Source: Arcanobacterium sp.
Lineage (GTDB): Bacteria > Actinomycetota > Actinomycetes > Actinomycetales > Actinomycetaceae
Length of the DNA stretch: 64,000 nucleotides
Direction of reading: 5' to 3'
Assembly: GCA_022778805.1 (NCBI GenBank)
Contig: JALFSN010000002.1
Coordinates: 186,001-250,000 of the forward strand
Under the pieces are notes generated by a model, which saw only the letters and a list, made by a program, of their open reading frames with translations, did not search any database and was not told the origin of the DNA. Made by a program: the position numbers and the translations under genes. Below are positions 1 through 10,770 of this stretch, piece after piece (position 1 is the first letter of the stretch; every line of letters starts with the position of its first letter).

Positions 1-50
1 GCGGAATTTTGCGCATTTCCGCTCTGGCGGCACTACGCAGCCTGAGAAAC

Positions 51-404
51 TTACGCAATGAAACGTCGGCGCATAGCTAATACCGCAGCGCCGGCCATTG
101 CCAGTGCGATAGCCACCGGCAGCACCGCACCCGCGTGCACGCCCGTGCGGGAAAGCACAGGTACACTCTCGATATTTCCCTCGCCAGAGATATCAGCGCC
201 TTTATCAGCGCCTTTACCCGGAATGCCAGGGGTCACTGAGCCAGATTGAGCTGGATGTTCAATGCCAGGCTGGACAGGTTTTTCAGCACCAGGTTTTTCA
301 GTGCTCGTTCCTGCTCCAGGCTGCTCGGTGCCAGGTCCTACACCGCCGCTGCCAGGCTCCTCGCTGCCACACTGCAGCTCAGCACGAGTCGGAGCAGTCC
401 ACTC
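51..404 (-). pseudogene. Detached wall-anchor tail of the GH36-like surface enzyme
   Basis: This stretch continues in the same reading frame as the enzyme gene to its right, directly after an amber codon at 405-407. It encodes a Pro/Gly/Glu-rich wall-spanning segment with PGAG and EKPGAEKP units, an LPXTG-like signal (LSRTG), about 20 hydrophobic residues and a basic end (MRRRFIA), then a stop at 51-53. There is no convincing start site of its own. I infer it was the sortase-anchored C-terminus of the enzyme and is now unexpressed unless the amber codon is read through. Confidence 0.75.
275..303. repeat. 29-bp identical block shared with the fucosidase gene tail (copy 1)
   Basis: The plus-strand block starting caggtttttcagcacc is identical to 4338-4366. 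It encodes TEKPGAEKP in the wall-spanning tail of both surface enzymes. It could seed recombination between the two 3' ends. Confidence 0.85.
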
Positions 405-3308
405 CTACTTCATTTGTTCACCCTGCGGCAACGCAAACCCATCACGAGCCTGCGCCGTCACAGTCACGGTTTCACCATAGCCATACTCCACACGCCCATT
501 CACATCCGGAGTAAGTACCTTATCCCCAACCTTCACTGTATAAACCACACCATCCACCAACGTAAGCTGCACAGACGGCTTAGTATCACAGTTGGCCGGA
601 TCACTAGCACCAGGTGTCACATTAGACATAGCACCAGGAACCGCCGTCACCGTAGGCTCAGCCTGGGCGGAACCAGCACTAAAGGTGTGTGCCCACATCC
701 ATTCACCCTCAGCTAACTGCCAGCCATCTGCCGCAGCCGCTGTGATCTGCACAGTATCTTGCCCTGCTGGAAGCGAGTGGACGCCAGGATCCACCGCATT
801 GCCATTAATCAAATACCGCACTCCCTCCACTTCTGGAATGGTGTAGGTATCATTTTCACTGCCGTCTTCGTCGGTAAACACTGGCGCCTCAGGAGTGAGC
901 TGTACGTACTGCCCACGCACATCTATTTCCGCAGCTCCGGCAAATTGCTGCCCGTTTTGCGCTGACAGCGCATTGAAACGCACATACCGCGCCCGCACTA
1001 CATCTGGAAATTCAATCACAGCGCGGCTGGCATCAGTGAGCGCGCCGTGAGCGGCATCGTGCCACTGCTGCCCATCTGTAGAATACTGCACTGAATAGTT
1101 GGCCACGATCCCATTGGCAGGATAAACATCTTGCCGAGGAGTATAACGCAAGGCAGAGACCTCTGCCATCGTTCCGGTATCTACTTGAATCCAATGCGGC
1201 ATCGGAGCTACCGACGGATTATATTGCGAATGCCACTGCGTGCCGATTACCCCATCGCAGGCGTGCTCGGGATGCCCAGAATTACCATCCTGCTCTCCTG
1301 TGGCTTCAAAGTCGGAAGCCGTACACTGCCAGTTTTCACGATCTAACCATTCGCTCACGCCTTGCACCCCATAAGCATTAATTTCTGCACCGCCAGCAAA
1401 ATGCGAGCCATTGTGTGACGACGTAGCCGTGAGCTTGAAATATCTGAAAGAACGCTTATCCTGAGGAATCTCAATAAACTTTTCAGTTTTATCGCTCGAA
1501 AACTCTGCCGCTTCCACAACTGTTTCCCAAGCCTGTCCATCCGTAGAGACTTCTAGCTTATAACCTTTGATGTCTCCATTCGTGACGGTGGCGTTCTGCC
1601 GAGGCAGGTAGCTCAGACGACACACTTCGTTCACGCGCCCCATATCCACCTGCAACCAATGCGGATAAGGAGTTTGAGTAGGAGTCCACTGCGTGTGCCA
1701 AATCGTGGCTGGGTTGCCATCGATCATATTGCGCGCCGGATCTTGTTCATTGCCAGTAAGCTGCGCAGAATCAGCGCTAGCTTCCCAGTCTGTACGAGCG
1801 ATAGCGGTATAGCAAGGATCAACCTCAGGCTCTTGCGATGCCGTGGGCTCGTCATCGGTAGGCACTCCCTCAAAGAGCAATACCTCAAAGGGATCAAGCT
1901 CAATGTAATACGGAGCATCCTCACTACTCACCCAAGGCTCGGCGGCGCCGTCACGCTCTACGAATCTAAAACGTCGCGCTTGCCCCTCCGGCACTTCCAA
2001 CGCCTGCGCCGCATTCACGGCAATAAACGCAGGAGCAGCCGTAGGATTACGCACAGCAATCATCGCACGAGCATCACTCTTCGAGCTGCTCGGATTGTGC
2101 CATGCTGCCGTTCCGTATACTTCACCAGAAGCGGGATCCCCACCAATCCAATGAGTATCGGTGAGCAGCTCCACATTTTCGCGCGCCCAACGGGCATTAA
2201 GCGCAATCTTATCCCACGCCCAGTTGGCGTTCTCTTCCCCAATCACAGCCGGATCAAAGAAAGTACTACGTAAGTACAGCTCCTGCAAGCCAATTCCCAT
2301 TGAGAAGAAGTTTTTTAGGTCGTTTGCAAACGCAGTACGCACTGATTCGGAGCTGAAATCGTGAGGCTGATTGGGAATCTGCCCATCCGTGCGGTCAGAG
2401 AGGATTACTCCGTGATTCATCACGGAGTTTAGTGGCATGAGCGGATTCTCCACAATCATATTTTGATGAACCATATCATCGCGATAGGTCACATATTTTT
2501 CTTGTGAATTGCCTTGCCCAGCCTGCCCTGCATCATTGCCATCACGATAAATAGAGTCTGCATACCACAGCCAGTAAGGTGATCCCCACGTGCCCACAGT
2601 GGCATTAATCCACACGTCTTTCTCATGGGCACGCATTTGCTGCATCAGGTCAAAAAGTGCCTCATAATCTGCCACTAGATTGTCGTTTGCACCGGTGATA
2701 AAGAGATTGCCCTGCGCGATTCCATCGAACTTGAATCCCAGCACACCACTATCAATCATGGCAAATACGCGATCTCTGAAATAGTTAAAATATACAGGGT
2801 CAGAAAGGCGCATCACTTTATTGGAGCTAGTCCACGGATTATTCGCGCTGTCCGTATCGCTGAGCTTGGAGTTTCCAATTTGGGCACGCCGTCCAGAGCT
2901 GGTGCCGTATCCACCGAAAGGGCTCATCCATACTGAAAGTTTTGCACCCTGCTCTTTCATCACCGCTAAATCTTCAGCGAAACCGTTGGCAAACTCCACG
3001 GGATCAAAGCTCCACACGTTCAGCCCTGACTCATTTGCCTGGCGCGGATCACGCAAATAATCCCAACCGTCATCTACCCAGTAGGAATCCACAGCTGCAC
3101 CGCGTGCAGTCATCTGGCTGAAAAACAAGCGCTCCGCAGCCAGCATCTGCTCGTGGTCAATAGTGAGCTTTGCACCTCCTGGCTTGAGATCAAACCAGCT
3201 CTGGAAGTGCAGGAATGTACGCCGCGCCCTAGCTCGCTCACGCTCGACATAGTAGCTAAATGAACGGCGAAGCTGCCCCCCCAGGCGCCACACCAATGGT
3301 GGTGGCAA
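405..3308 (-). CDS. GH36-like alpha-galactosidase/N-acetylgalactosaminidase, catalytic and CBM32 part (broken gene)
   Basis: This is the main part of a secreted glycosidase; its N-terminus lies in another frame at 3256-4098. The first ~490 residues form a clan GH-D/GH36-like barrel: WVDDGWDYL, a probable nucleophile in GFKFDG, and IYRDGND, a plausible site for the acid/base. Two F5/8C (CBM32) modules follow at about 505-655 and 655-795, each with W..QVD.G and GGAEI/GAAEI signatures. Two small repeats follow (YTIPEVEGVRY, then VQLTLVDGVVY); the second is cut by TAG at 405-407. The start codon shown is only where the frame opens; real coding begins near 3275 after the frame change. GH36 members act on alpha-linked Gal or GalNAc, and the fucosidase next door suggests blood-group or mucin glycans as target. 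Exact substrate is unknown. Confidence 0.75.
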   Translation of the reverse strand: MPPPLVWRLGGQLRRSFSYYVERERARARRTFLHFQSWFDLKPGGAKLTIDHEQMLAAERLFFSQMTARGAAVDSYWVDDGWDYLRDPRQANESGLNVWSFDPVEFANGFAEDLAVMKEQGAKLSVWMSPFGGYGTSSGRRAQIGNSKLSDTDSANNPWTSSNKVMRLSDPVYFNYFRDRVFAMIDSGVLGFKFDGIAQGNLFITGANDNLVADYEALFDLMQQMRAHEKDVWINATVGTWGSPYWLWYADSIYRDGNDAGQAGQGNSQEKYVTYRDDMVHQNMIVENPLMPLNSVMNHGVILSDRTDGQIPNQPHDFSSESVRTAFANDLKNFFSMGIGLQELYLRSTFFDPAVIGEENANWAWDKIALNARWARENVELLTDTHWIGGDPASGEVYGTAAWHNPSSSKSDARAMIAVRNPTAAPAFIAVNAAQALEVPEGQARRFRFVERDGAAEPWVSSEDAPYYIELDPFEVLLFEGVPTDDEPTASQEPEVDPCYTAIARTDWEASADSAQLTGNEQDPARNMIDGNPATIWHTQWTPTQTPYPHWLQVDMGRVNEVCRLSYLPRQNATVTNGDIKGYKLEVSTDGQAWETVVEAAEFSSDKTEKFIEIPQDKRSFRYFKLTATSSHNGSHFAGGAEINAYGVQGVSEWLDRENWQCTASDFEATGEQDGNSGHPEHACDGVIGTQWHSQYNPSVAPMPHWIQVDTGTMAEVSALRYTPRQDVYPANGIVANYSVQYSTDGQQWHDAAHGALTDASRAVIEFPDVVRARYVRFNALSAQNGQQFAGAAEIDVRGQYVQLTPEAPVFTDEDGSENDTYTIPEVEGVRYLINGNAVDPGVHSLPAGQDTVQITAAAADGWQLAEGEWMWAHTFSAGSAQAEPTVTAVPGAMSNVTPGASDPANCDTKPSVQLTLVDGVVYTVKVGDKVLTPDVNGRVEYGYGETVTVTAQARDGFALPQGEQMK

Positions 3309-4098
3309 TCTCCCAGGGCTTTCCCTCCACTAAATCATTGGCGCGCGGCAGGCGTGATATTGCCACACCATTAGTTACACTCACTTTCGCCATCGGGTTT
3401 TCACCGCCCACCCATGCGCTCTCGGCACCGTCAGCTCCGAGTACTATTGGGGAGCCGTCATCTCGCCCTTCCACTGAACCAGTGACGGTGGCAGAACTCA
3501 CCATATACACATCAGTGATATCTAAAGGAGCATCGCCACCATTACGCATTGTGAGCACATGACGTACATAGTTACTCCCTGAAAGCAGCTCTGCACGATA
3601 GCTCACATGCAGATTACGCAAAGCCTCAGGCAGCGCATCTTTAGCATTGAACTCTACTTTCAGCGCTTTGCCCGAATAGCTATCGGCGAAACTTCCTGTG
3701 TCTTGCTCAGCTGGGGTAATATCCACTTTTTGCAAGGTGCCAGCGGTAAAATTGCTCAGATCATACTTTGTGCCACCGTAGGTGAAGGCGAAAAGCTGAT
3801 CCGTACTAAACGGCACCTGCTCAGAGGTGAGTTTATTGTCTACACGACTCACCGCCAGCCCGTTACTCACATCTAGCGTGAGTGACAGCGCATTGTTGCT
3901 CAGCGTGCCCTGGGTGCCTGCCACTACCACGTTCGGTTCGCCAGGAGCCGTTCCAGGGAAAGTGACGGGATTAGCGCTGGGCTGTGTGAGCTCAGCGGAT
4001 TGCGGCTCAGCATAAGCCGCCTGCTCAGATAGGGGAATCAACGAGAACGAAAGCCCAGCGGCAGCTACGAATGCTATGAGTCTGCCCGTTTTCTTCAT
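3256..4098 (-). CDS. N-terminal part of the GH36-like enzyme (signal peptide and beta-sandwich), frameshifted
   Basis: The 280-residue product begins with a signal peptide (MKKTGRLIAFVAAAG, cleavage near AYA-EP) and a beta-rich domain of the kind preceding GH36 barrels. It runs out of frame at VAPGG within a run of seven G (plus strand C 3276-3282). With six G the frame joins directly to QLRRSFSYY of the catalytic part, restoring one protein. A good ribosome site (GAGGGGAAT) precedes the ATG, and the gene starts only 15 bp after the fucosidase stop, so the two were one operon. Cause could be a real mutation, slippage-based switching or a sequencing error. Confidence 0.8.
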   Translation of the reverse strand: MKKTGRLIAFVAAAGLSFSLIPLSEQAAYAEPQSAELTQPSANPVTFPGTAPGEPNVVVAGTQGTLSNNALSLTLDVSNGLAVSRVDNKLTSEQVPFSTDQLFAFTYGGTKYDLSNFTAGTLQKVDITPAEQDTGSFADSYSGKALKVEFNAKDALPEALRNLHVSYRAELLSGSNYVRHVLTMRNGGDAPLDITDVYMVSSATVTGSVEGRDDGSPIVLGADGAESAWVGGENPMAKVSVTNGVAISRLPRANDLVEGKPWEIATTIGVAPGGAASPFI

Positions 4099-4113
4099 AT
4101 TCTTATTCCCCTC

Positions 4114-7100
4114 TCAAGCATTTCGTTTCATCTGCAAAGCCGCGGCTCGCGCTGTCGCGCCACGCACTGCTACGGCTCCCACGCCCAGCAGCAACAGCGC
4201 CACCAGCGCAGTGACTCCAGCTGCAGAACCAGTATTAGGCATCTGCTGCAAACCAGCCACCGATACGCCACCGTTACCAGAATCCTGGCGTCTATCCGGA
4301 TTACCAGCAAACGTTCCAGCGTCAGAGATGCCAGAACCAGGTTTTTCAGCACCAGGTTTTTCAGTGCCCGTGCCTGCGCCAGGCCGCTCACCGCCAGGCT
4401 GCTCACCGCCAGGCTGCTCTGGCTGAGCGGGCTGCGCAGTGCCAGGCTCCCCAGTGCCAGGTTGTTCACCGCCAGTACCAGGCTGAGCAGGATCAACATC
4501 ACCAGGGTTCTCACCGCCGGTACCAGGCTGCTCTCCACCACTTGGCTCTTGCACGTTTTCGCCAATTTCGTACACGTGCCCCGCTTCGGTAGCAAACGTA
4601 ATATGCCGCTCATCAAGGGCGGTCGGCTCCACCATGGCGTTCGCCGTCACATCTTTAATCTTCACCGCACCAGCGCGATCAAACGCGAGCGCAGCGGGAT
4701 TGCCCAGAGCAGAGGTGAGTCTCACTGTACTGATTTCCCCAGCTTTCCAGGCCATGTCCACAGTGAAATTGCCGCGAGCCATGAGCCCCTTAGCACTGCC
4801 TGAAGCAGCCCAGGCATCCGGAAGTGCTGGTAGTAAGTTGACGTAGTTCCGGTATGCCGTGCCGTCTGCTGCCGTAAACGTGCTGTTGGATTGTAGGAGC
4901 ATCTCATTGACGCCGCTAGTATTGCCGAAGTTGCCATCAATCTGGAACGGCGGATGGGCATCGAACAAATTGGGGTACATCGCCTGCTTCAGCTGCTTCT
5001 CAATCAGCAGATACGCATGATTGCCGTCTCCGGTGCGCGCCCACGAGTTGATGCGCTGCCCCACGCCCCAGCCGGTAGCGTCGTCACCGCGATTGCGCAG
5101 CGATACCTTTGCCGCATCCATATAGGTGGCGTTATCGACTGTGATGAGATCTCCTGGGAACAAGCCAAGCAGATGCGACATATGCCGATGCCCTGCCTGA
5201 TAGCCAGGAATATTCGAGCCATCGGCTTTCTTTCCGAAATCACCTTCAAAGAACCATTCTTTAATTTGCCCGCTGCTTCCCACCTCTATAGGTTTGAGCA
5301 ACTCCAGAGCACACGCCCATGAACGATTTGCATCCGGATGGGTGAAAGCACCGTTTGCATCTTTTGCCCAGTTGTCGACCGAACAGGTGCCTGCCCCATT
5401 CAGCTGTTCGGCATCCACTCCCAGCGCAGTGGCTGCCTCCAGCGTATCGTGAAGCAGCTGCCACACGAGCGTACTCTCGTAGGTATTGCCGTCGGTGCCT
5501 TGCGGGCCGTGCTCCGGCGAATACGCAACGCCCGTGGTGAGCCGAGGCTCTCCGTCTGCCGCATTTTGGTTGCCGCGATGCAGCATATAGTTCACATAGA
5601 AATTCGCTTCTTCTTTCAAAAGTGGATAGACGCGATCAGCTAGCAGCTTCTCATCGCCGGTATACTCCCATGCTTCATACACGTTTTGCAGTAACCACGG
5701 CATAGCAGCCGGACTCCATCCCCACGAGAAGTCTTGCCCCGGCGTCGTCCACCCATATGCAGTATTCTCGGTGTGAGCCATATACCCTGCGCCCTCCCCG
5801 ATTGGCGTACCTGCGGTGGTGCGTGCACCGGCATAGATGCCCGCCGTCACTCGTCCTGGCTCCACCAAACTCTCTGCATAGGCGATCAGCGGTTCGGCTA
5901 GTTCAGCAAGGTTGCCTGAATAGGTCGGCCAATAGTTCATTTGCAGATTCACGTTGAGGTGGAAATCCGATCCCCAAGGAGTCGTGCCGTGAGCATTATC
6001 CCCCGCCGTACTCGACCAGATTCCCTGCAAATTCGATGGGAGCTGGCTATCTTCTCGTGACGACGCAATCGTGAGGTAGCGCCCGTACTGATACACCAGC
6101 ATTTCCAGTTCGCGCTTCTGCGCATCGCTGGCTCGTCCCGCTTTGTAGGCCTCAATGAGAGCATCCGTGGCCAGTGCTCCTTCGTCGGAATGTGACGATT
6201 GCCCGAGGTCAATATGCACGCGGTCATAGTATGCGCGGTGGTCTGCCACGTGGGCAGCTTTCACTGCATCAAAACCTTTGTTTGCCGCCGCGCGTACCAC
6301 GCCAGCTACCCGAGTGTGCAGCGCACCAGCACTTTCCCCCGTGCGGTAGGCCGGATATTCATTGCGATAATCAGTAGCTGCAGCAATATAGAGGGTGACG
6401 CCGGTGGCATCTGCCACGTGGAGCGAACCATCCGCGCCACGCGAGACGGTGCCCACGCCACCATCTGGCACTGCTTTCACCTGGGCATCGTAGCGCAGCC
6501 CGTTATTGCCCAATGCTCCTCGCACGCTGAGCGTATCTCCCACTACTTCAGTGGTTTCTCCGTTCTTTGTGGCACCAGGATTAGTAGGCATAGTGAGTGA
6601 GAAGCTCAAACGACGAGCTTCACTGGCGGTGAGCCGCGCCACCATTACGTTATCGGGGTTAGACACGAAGAATTGCCGAGCATAGTCCACACCATCGTGA
6701 GTGAAGCGCACGTTAGCCAAACCTTGTGAGAGGTTCAAGCTGCGCTGATAGTTCGTGGCCGCGCTATCGGCAAAACCGTAGTTGATGTAGATATTTCCCC
6801 AGTTTTGATAGGCTCCCTGCGCCGCTGGGTTTTCACCGCCGGTGAGGTTTCTGGGGTTCACGGTCTGCGCGCCTGCCTCCAACTGGCGATTCAAATCGCG
6901 CAGCGTGGCTCCATCGCGGCCTTTCGTGGCATTGTTACCGCCGTTATACGCCGTCACGGATCCAGGACCGCCTGTCCACAGTGTCTCTTCATTAAACGTA
7001 ATCCGCTCGTTGGAAATCTCTCCCCACACGGTGCCGCCCACTTTGCCGTTGCCAATGGGGAGTGTAGTGCGCTGCCACCGATCGTTGTCTCCGCCGTCAC

Positions 7101-8250
7101 CACCAGGCAGCGTTCCTTTAGGCACACTCCCGAGTGCAGTAGCAGAAGCCGGAGCGGTATACCACATGACGTCGTCGCCGCTGGTATCGCCATCGCCTGC
7201 ATCGTTCACGGTGCTCACCACCTGCACATTAAACGTAGCCGTGACGCTGGGGTCTTCACGGTACGTGACGACGATTGGATAAGATCCGATGGCAGAGCTG
7301 TCGAATGCTGAGGAATCGAGTGAGTACCGCTCAGCGGTGAGAAGCGTTTCAGCGCCGGTGGCAGTCTCATGTAGCGTGACGGCGAGTCCCGCTGGATCGA
7401 ATGCTTCACCCTTTTCATAGGCAGTCTTCGTAGGCAGCGCAAGAGCGAGAGTGAAATCTGGTTCCTGCGGCGTCACGATCATTCGCGGTGCCATATCTGC
7501 CGTGGTGCCTGCGAGAGTACCACCTGCACCTTCACTAGAGGCAAAACGCAGTTCTGTGCCGCTCGCCTCTTGCATAGCAAAAGTGACGACTTTGTGCCCA
7601 GCTGCAAATTGTGCAGCCACAATAGCCGTAACGTCCAGATCTACTGCTCGCGTGTTTGCCGGATTGATGCGCATGCTATCGCCCGTGTATTGCACTGATC
7701 CATACGGGAAGGGAGCGGACTGCGCAACCAACGTATCGGCATTCACGGTGAAACGCGGACGAGTTGCCCACGTGGCAGTTGCCGTAGGGCACGCAGAAGC
7801 TGAATTAGTACACACATTGGTATCCACTGCCGTCACGCTGATCTTTGTGGTATCACTGGCATTCTTCGTGCCTCGGAAGCCCACATACGTAAGTCTCATC
7901 GTCGCTTGCTGAGGGGCTCTATCGTATGCACTGAGATCGAACGTCAGCAGACCCATCTTGGCATCCGTCTGGTCACTCGTATTTGTCGATTCAAATTGTT
8001 CTCCAAACGTGCCCCGCCCGCTCGGAAGCAGCGCGCCGATGTACGGCTTACTCGCCATAGACTGAGTCTTCTCGCTTCCCCAGGCCTGCAATGTGGTATC
8101 TGCTTGTACAGCCACAGATTCTTCCTCTGGAGCCGCCCACGCGGGAGACGCCAACAGGCTAGAAATAACGGCCATCGCTGCCACTACAATGGCGGCTGCA
8201 CTTCTGCGCGCCCTACTCTGATGCGCTTTTCCCCTTGCAAAACTTCGCAT
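4114..8250 (-). CDS. Wall-anchored alpha-L-fucosidase, GH95 family
   Basis: The ~1378-residue secreted enzyme probably removes alpha-1,2-linked fucose from host glycans. In order: signal peptide (cleavage after AWA, about residue 39), a DNRLRE/CBM96-like beta domain (~48-265), an Ig-like domain (~270-345), a GH95 catalytic region (~360-1120), a Gly/Pro/Gln-rich wall linker from ~1235, then MPNTG, a membrane helix and a basic tail. The motif [12 protein letters not shown] near residue 766 carries the paired Asn known to be catalytic in GH95, and IDGNFG near 1102 carries the catalytic Asp. I chose ATG 8250 over the upstream ATG because GGGGA lies just before it and the signal peptide follows. 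It is the first gene of an operon with the GH36-like enzyme. Family assignment is firm; substrate is inferred. Confidence 0.93.
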   Translation of the reverse strand: MRSFARGKAHQSRARRSAAAIVVAAMAVISSLLASPAWAAPEEESVAVQADTTLQAWGSEKTQSMASKPYIGALLPSGRGTFGEQFESTNTSDQTDAKMGLLTFDLSAYDRAPQQATMRLTYVGFRGTKNASDTTKISVTAVDTNVCTNSASACPTATATWATRPRFTVNADTLVAQSAPFPYGSVQYTGDSMRINPANTRAVDLDVTAIVAAQFAAGHKVVTFAMQEASGTELRFASSEGAGGTLAGTTADMAPRMIVTPQEPDFTLALALPTKTAYEKGEAFDPAGLAVTLHETATGAETLLTAERYSLDSSAFDSSAIGSYPIVVTYREDPSVTATFNVQVVSTVNDAGDGDTSGDDVMWYTAPASATALGSVPKGTLPGGDGGDNDRWQRTTLPIGNGKVGGTVWGEISNERITFNEETLWTGGPGSVTAYNGGNNATKGRDGATLRDLNRQLEAGAQTVNPRNLTGGENPAAQGAYQNWGNIYINYGFADSAATNYQRSLNLSQGLANVRFTHDGVDYARQFFVSNPDNVMVARLTASEARRLSFSLTMPTNPGATKNGETTEVVGDTLSVRGALGNNGLRYDAQVKAVPDGGVGTVSRGADGSLHVADATGVTLYIAAATDYRNEYPAYRTGESAGALHTRVAGVVRAAANKGFDAVKAAHVADHRAYYDRVHIDLGQSSHSDEGALATDALIEAYKAGRASDAQKRELEMLVYQYGRYLTIASSREDSQLPSNLQGIWSSTAGDNAHGTTPWGSDFHLNVNLQMNYWPTYSGNLAELAEPLIAYAESLVEPGRVTAGIYAGARTTAGTPIGEGAGYMAHTENTAYGWTTPGQDFSWGWSPAAMPWLLQNVYEAWEYTGDEKLLADRVYPLLKEEANFYVNYMLHRGNQNAADGEPRLTTGVAYSPEHGPQGTDGNTYESTLVWQLLHDTLEAATALGVDAEQLNGAGTCSVDNWAKDANGAFTHPDANRSWACALELLKPIEVGSSGQIKEWFFEGDFGKKADGSNIPGYQAGHRHMSHLLGLFPGDLITVDNATYMDAAKVSLRNRGDDATGWGVGQRINSWARTGDGNHAYLLIEKQLKQAMYPNLFDAHPPFQIDGNFGNTSGVNEMLLQSNSTFTAADGTAYRNYVNLLPALPDAWAASGSAKGLMARGNFTVDMAWKAGEISTVRLTSALGNPAALAFDRAGAVKIKDVTANAMVEPTALDERHITFATEAGHVYEIGENVQEPSGGEQPGTGGENPGDVDPAQPGTGGEQPGTGEPGTAQPAQPEQPGGEQPGGERPGAGTGTEKPGAEKPGSGISDAGTFAGNPDRRQDSGNGGVSVAGLQQMPNTGSAAGVTALVALLLLGVGAVAVRGATARAAALQMKRNA
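4338..4366. repeat. 29-bp identical block in the fucosidase tail (copy 2)
   Basis: Identical to 275-303 and in the same orientation. Recombination between the two would delete the whole GH36-like gene, or exchange wall anchors between the enzymes. Confidence 0.85.
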
Positions 8251-8501
8251 ACTTATTTCCCCAGATTTCCCTAGACACGTCTCATTCGGCCTTGCCCACA
8301 TGCATCGGTGCATGATGTGCTGACGTACAGTGCTAGTTATTGCGGTGTTGTGTGTTGTCTACACTCCGATGCCGCACACCACTTTGTGTCGCGTGGCAGT
8401 ACAAGCGCAGACAGCAGGAATCGTACTATGTGCCATCCGCCAAGACGTAAGACGTAAGTTCTAGATCTACTCATCACAGATGGGGGGAGTAAAGTCCAGA
8501 T

Positions 8502-8560
8502 GCGCGAAAGGGGCTCTAGCTTCCCCGATTTCACGGTAGACATACTAGAACCCCTCGCGC
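8502..8560. other. Imperfect inverted repeat in a gene-free stretch
   Basis: Arms at 8502-8519 (gcgcgaaaggggctctag) and 8545-8560 (ctagaacccctcgcgc) pair apart from a 2-base bulge and one mismatch. It lies between the repeat surface protein and the fucosidase on the minus strand and may end transcription of the former, but no clear T-run follows. I see nothing else in 8251-8694. Confidence 0.4.
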
Positions 8561-8694
8561 TATCTCACGTTGCGCCTATCGTGCATCCATAAGCGCCCCG
8601 TGCATTATGCCAGGTTTACAGCACGTGTGAGCAACGCTATGCGAGCAACGCTGACAAGTTTCACAGGCTTGCGGCACTATGCCGAATCCGACTC

Positions 8695-9984
8695 TCAGCT
8701 CTGCTTACTTCTGCTGCGTAGGAAAAGCCCCGCTGAGAGAGCCACCACACTCATCAGAAACATACCGGTGAGCCCCGCACCAGTCTGCGAAAGCTGTGCC
8801 CTCTTGTCCTCTGCTTTTTGAGACTGAGCGGAAACGTCTGGCTGAGCGGGCTGCTTAGGCTGCGTAGGAGTTGCCGCAGATGCGCTCGGCTGTTCGGGCT
8901 GAGTTGGCTGAGCTGGAGTAGGCGAAACAGGCTCCGCCGGTTGTGCAGGTTGTGCAGGTTCCTCAGGCTGAGCTGGCTGCTCGGGCTCATCACCGCCAGG
9001 CTGTTCGGGCTCCTCCGGAGTCGGCGTCACGGCCGAGCATGCTGCTTTCTCCTCTTCCGTCATATCGCGCAGCTGCTCGTTTTTCTCGGTTTGCGGAGCA
9101 TCTTCAACCCACGCTCCCTGTTCATCACTCCAGGAGTGCGTGGTGGTAGTCGTCGTCCGAGTCTGCTTCACTTTCAGCGCTTCGCAATCGCGGGCATCTG
9201 CGCCAGTAGCATCGCTCCAGTCCGACGTCACGACCTTATCCTCAGGCTTAGCAGGCTTGTTCTTCTTGAGCGTCACCGTGGGATACGTGCGATGATCTGC
9301 TTTCTCATCTACGACAGACACGACAATAGGGAACTCGCCAAAAGCATTGGCAGCTGGCAGATCGTCAGAATTGACGTAGAGGTAGCCGCGGTAGACGCCG
9401 TTCTTGGAAAAAGTATTGGCTTTAGAATTGGGCAACGAATCGACGTGCCCCACGACGACTCCCTCAGGAGGGGTCAGCAGGCTATACACGTACGCGGCAT
9501 CAATGGTTTGCCCGTCGGGTACGACCACCGGATCGCTCGGTGCAGTAAAGGTAATGGGCGCTGGCCGATTTCTTGTGAACTTCACCGTCGGGTACTGCTT
9601 AGTGTTATTTTTCTTCTCGTGCGTGAACGTCACGACCACTTCAAAATTTCCGTATTGATCAGCAGCAGGCAGCGTTGTTGAATCAACCCACAGGTAGCCC
9701 TCATACGCCCCATTGCGGGAGACCGTACCAGCTTTTGAATTGGGCAACGAATCGACATGCCCAACTTTCACTCCTGCAGGAGCAATGAGCTGCTTATACA
9801 CATACTCAGCATTAACGACTTGCCCCTCCGGCACGACCACCGGATTCTTTGGTACCGTAAAGACGATCGGATCGACCGATGTTGGCGTAGCCGCAAATGC
9901 TTGCGTCCCTGCCATGAACGCCGAAAAGAACAGCAAGAGCGCTGGTATCAGCGCTAGCGACCGATGCTTATGCCATGTACGCAT
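8695..9984 (-). CDS. Wall-anchored repeat surface protein, function unknown
   Basis: The 429-residue protein has a signal peptide (cleavage near AFA-AT, residue 31) and two tandem repeats of about 95 residues (~37-132 and ~134-228). Each repeat begins FTVP/FTAP.PVVVP.GQ and contains VGHVDSLPNSKA. A middle segment with a Thr run is followed by a Pro/Gln/Glu-rich stalk (~300-390), LSQTG, a hydrophobic helix and RSRSKQS. AAGGGGA precedes the ATG. The repeats resemble stalk modules of Gram-positive surface proteins; an adhesin or structural role is plausible, but no binding domain is recognised. Confidence 0.88.
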   Translation of the reverse strand: MRTWHKHRSLALIPALLLFFSAFMAGTQAFAATPTSVDPIVFTVPKNPVVVPEGQVVNAEYVYKQLIAPAGVKVGHVDSLPNSKAGTVSRNGAYEGYLWVDSTTLPAADQYGNFEVVVTFTHEKKNNTKQYPTVKFTRNRPAPITFTAPSDPVVVPDGQTIDAAYVYSLLTPPEGVVVGHVDSLPNSKANTFSKNGVYRGYLYVNSDDLPAANAFGEFPIVVSVVDEKADHRTYPTVTLKKNKPAKPEDKVVTSDWSDATGADARDCEALKVKQTRTTTTTTHSWSDEQGAWVEDAPQTEKNEQLRDMTEEEKAACSAVTPTPEEPEQPGGDEPEQPAQPEEPAQPAQPAEPVSPTPAQPTQPEQPSASAATPTQPKQPAQPDVSAQSQKAEDKRAQLSQTGAGLTGMFLMSVVALSAGLFLRSRSKQS

Positions 9985-10197
9985 ATTTTCCCCTTATGAT
10001 AGCTGACGTGACTTGAGGAATCTCTATTACGGCTTGCCCCACGTCTCTATTACGATTTACACCACGCGCACAAATTGACACGAGGCGCCACGTATTATTT
10101 TTCCATGGCTCATTCTAGCTTCACTAGGGCTTTGAGCTGGGAGCTTACTCACAATTCGACTCACGCACAACTCGCTGAGGCACAATCCGATTGACAC

Positions 10198-10572
10198 TCA
10201 ATTCGATTGACGCGAGCGGGAGACGTAGCGCCGAATCAGAGCCGTGACGCCGTTGGCGATACCCCCGAAGACGCTGTAGATCACTCCGTATATAAACGCA
10301 GAGTCATTGTAGAAAATGTACATCGGAGCGATGAAACAGGCGCACGGTGCTATCAACCACAGCAAGCTAAACCCCTCTTTTACCCCATCCCACACTGCGA
10401 CTGCAATCGTCAGAACCGGAAAAATCAGGAACAGTGCGAGGAAGATGACGCCTTTCCACGCCTCGTAGGCGCCGCTGATATCCATTGCCGTATTCGCTAT
10501 GAACGGCACCAGCATGAAGCAGGCACATACTATTGCGATTCGCACCCACGTGCTCTTCGTTTTCCATCTCAT
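10198..10572 (-). CDS. Small membrane protein, hypothetical
   Basis: The 124-residue product has about four hydrophobic segments (IAIVCACFMLVPFIA, FLALFLIFPVLTIAV, LLWLIAPCACFIAPM, and one near GVIYSVFGGIANG) and basic ends, so it is probably an inner-membrane protein. AGGTGA lies directly before the ATG. No family was recognised, and no neighbour on the same strand suggests a role. Confidence 0.65.
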   Translation of the reverse strand: MRWKTKSTWVRIAIVCACFMLVPFIANTAMDISGAYEAWKGVIFLALFLIFPVLTIAVAVWDGVKEGFSLLWLIAPCACFIAPMYIFYNDSAFIYGVIYSVFGGIANGVTALIRRYVSRSRQSN

Positions 10573-10770
10573 TCACCTATTTTCACATAGTCCGATTTTC
10601 ATAGCTAGAGGCGGCCACTACAGGCCGATATAGCAGACAGGTGGGCTGCGTAGCACGCCACCGTTGCATGCATCTCACCCGCATCGGCGCCGCCTCATAT
10701 CCCCACATCCCCACGTCTCAATCACCGTCTGGCAGCGACAAACCGCCTCGGAGCCAATAAGCTATCGGCT

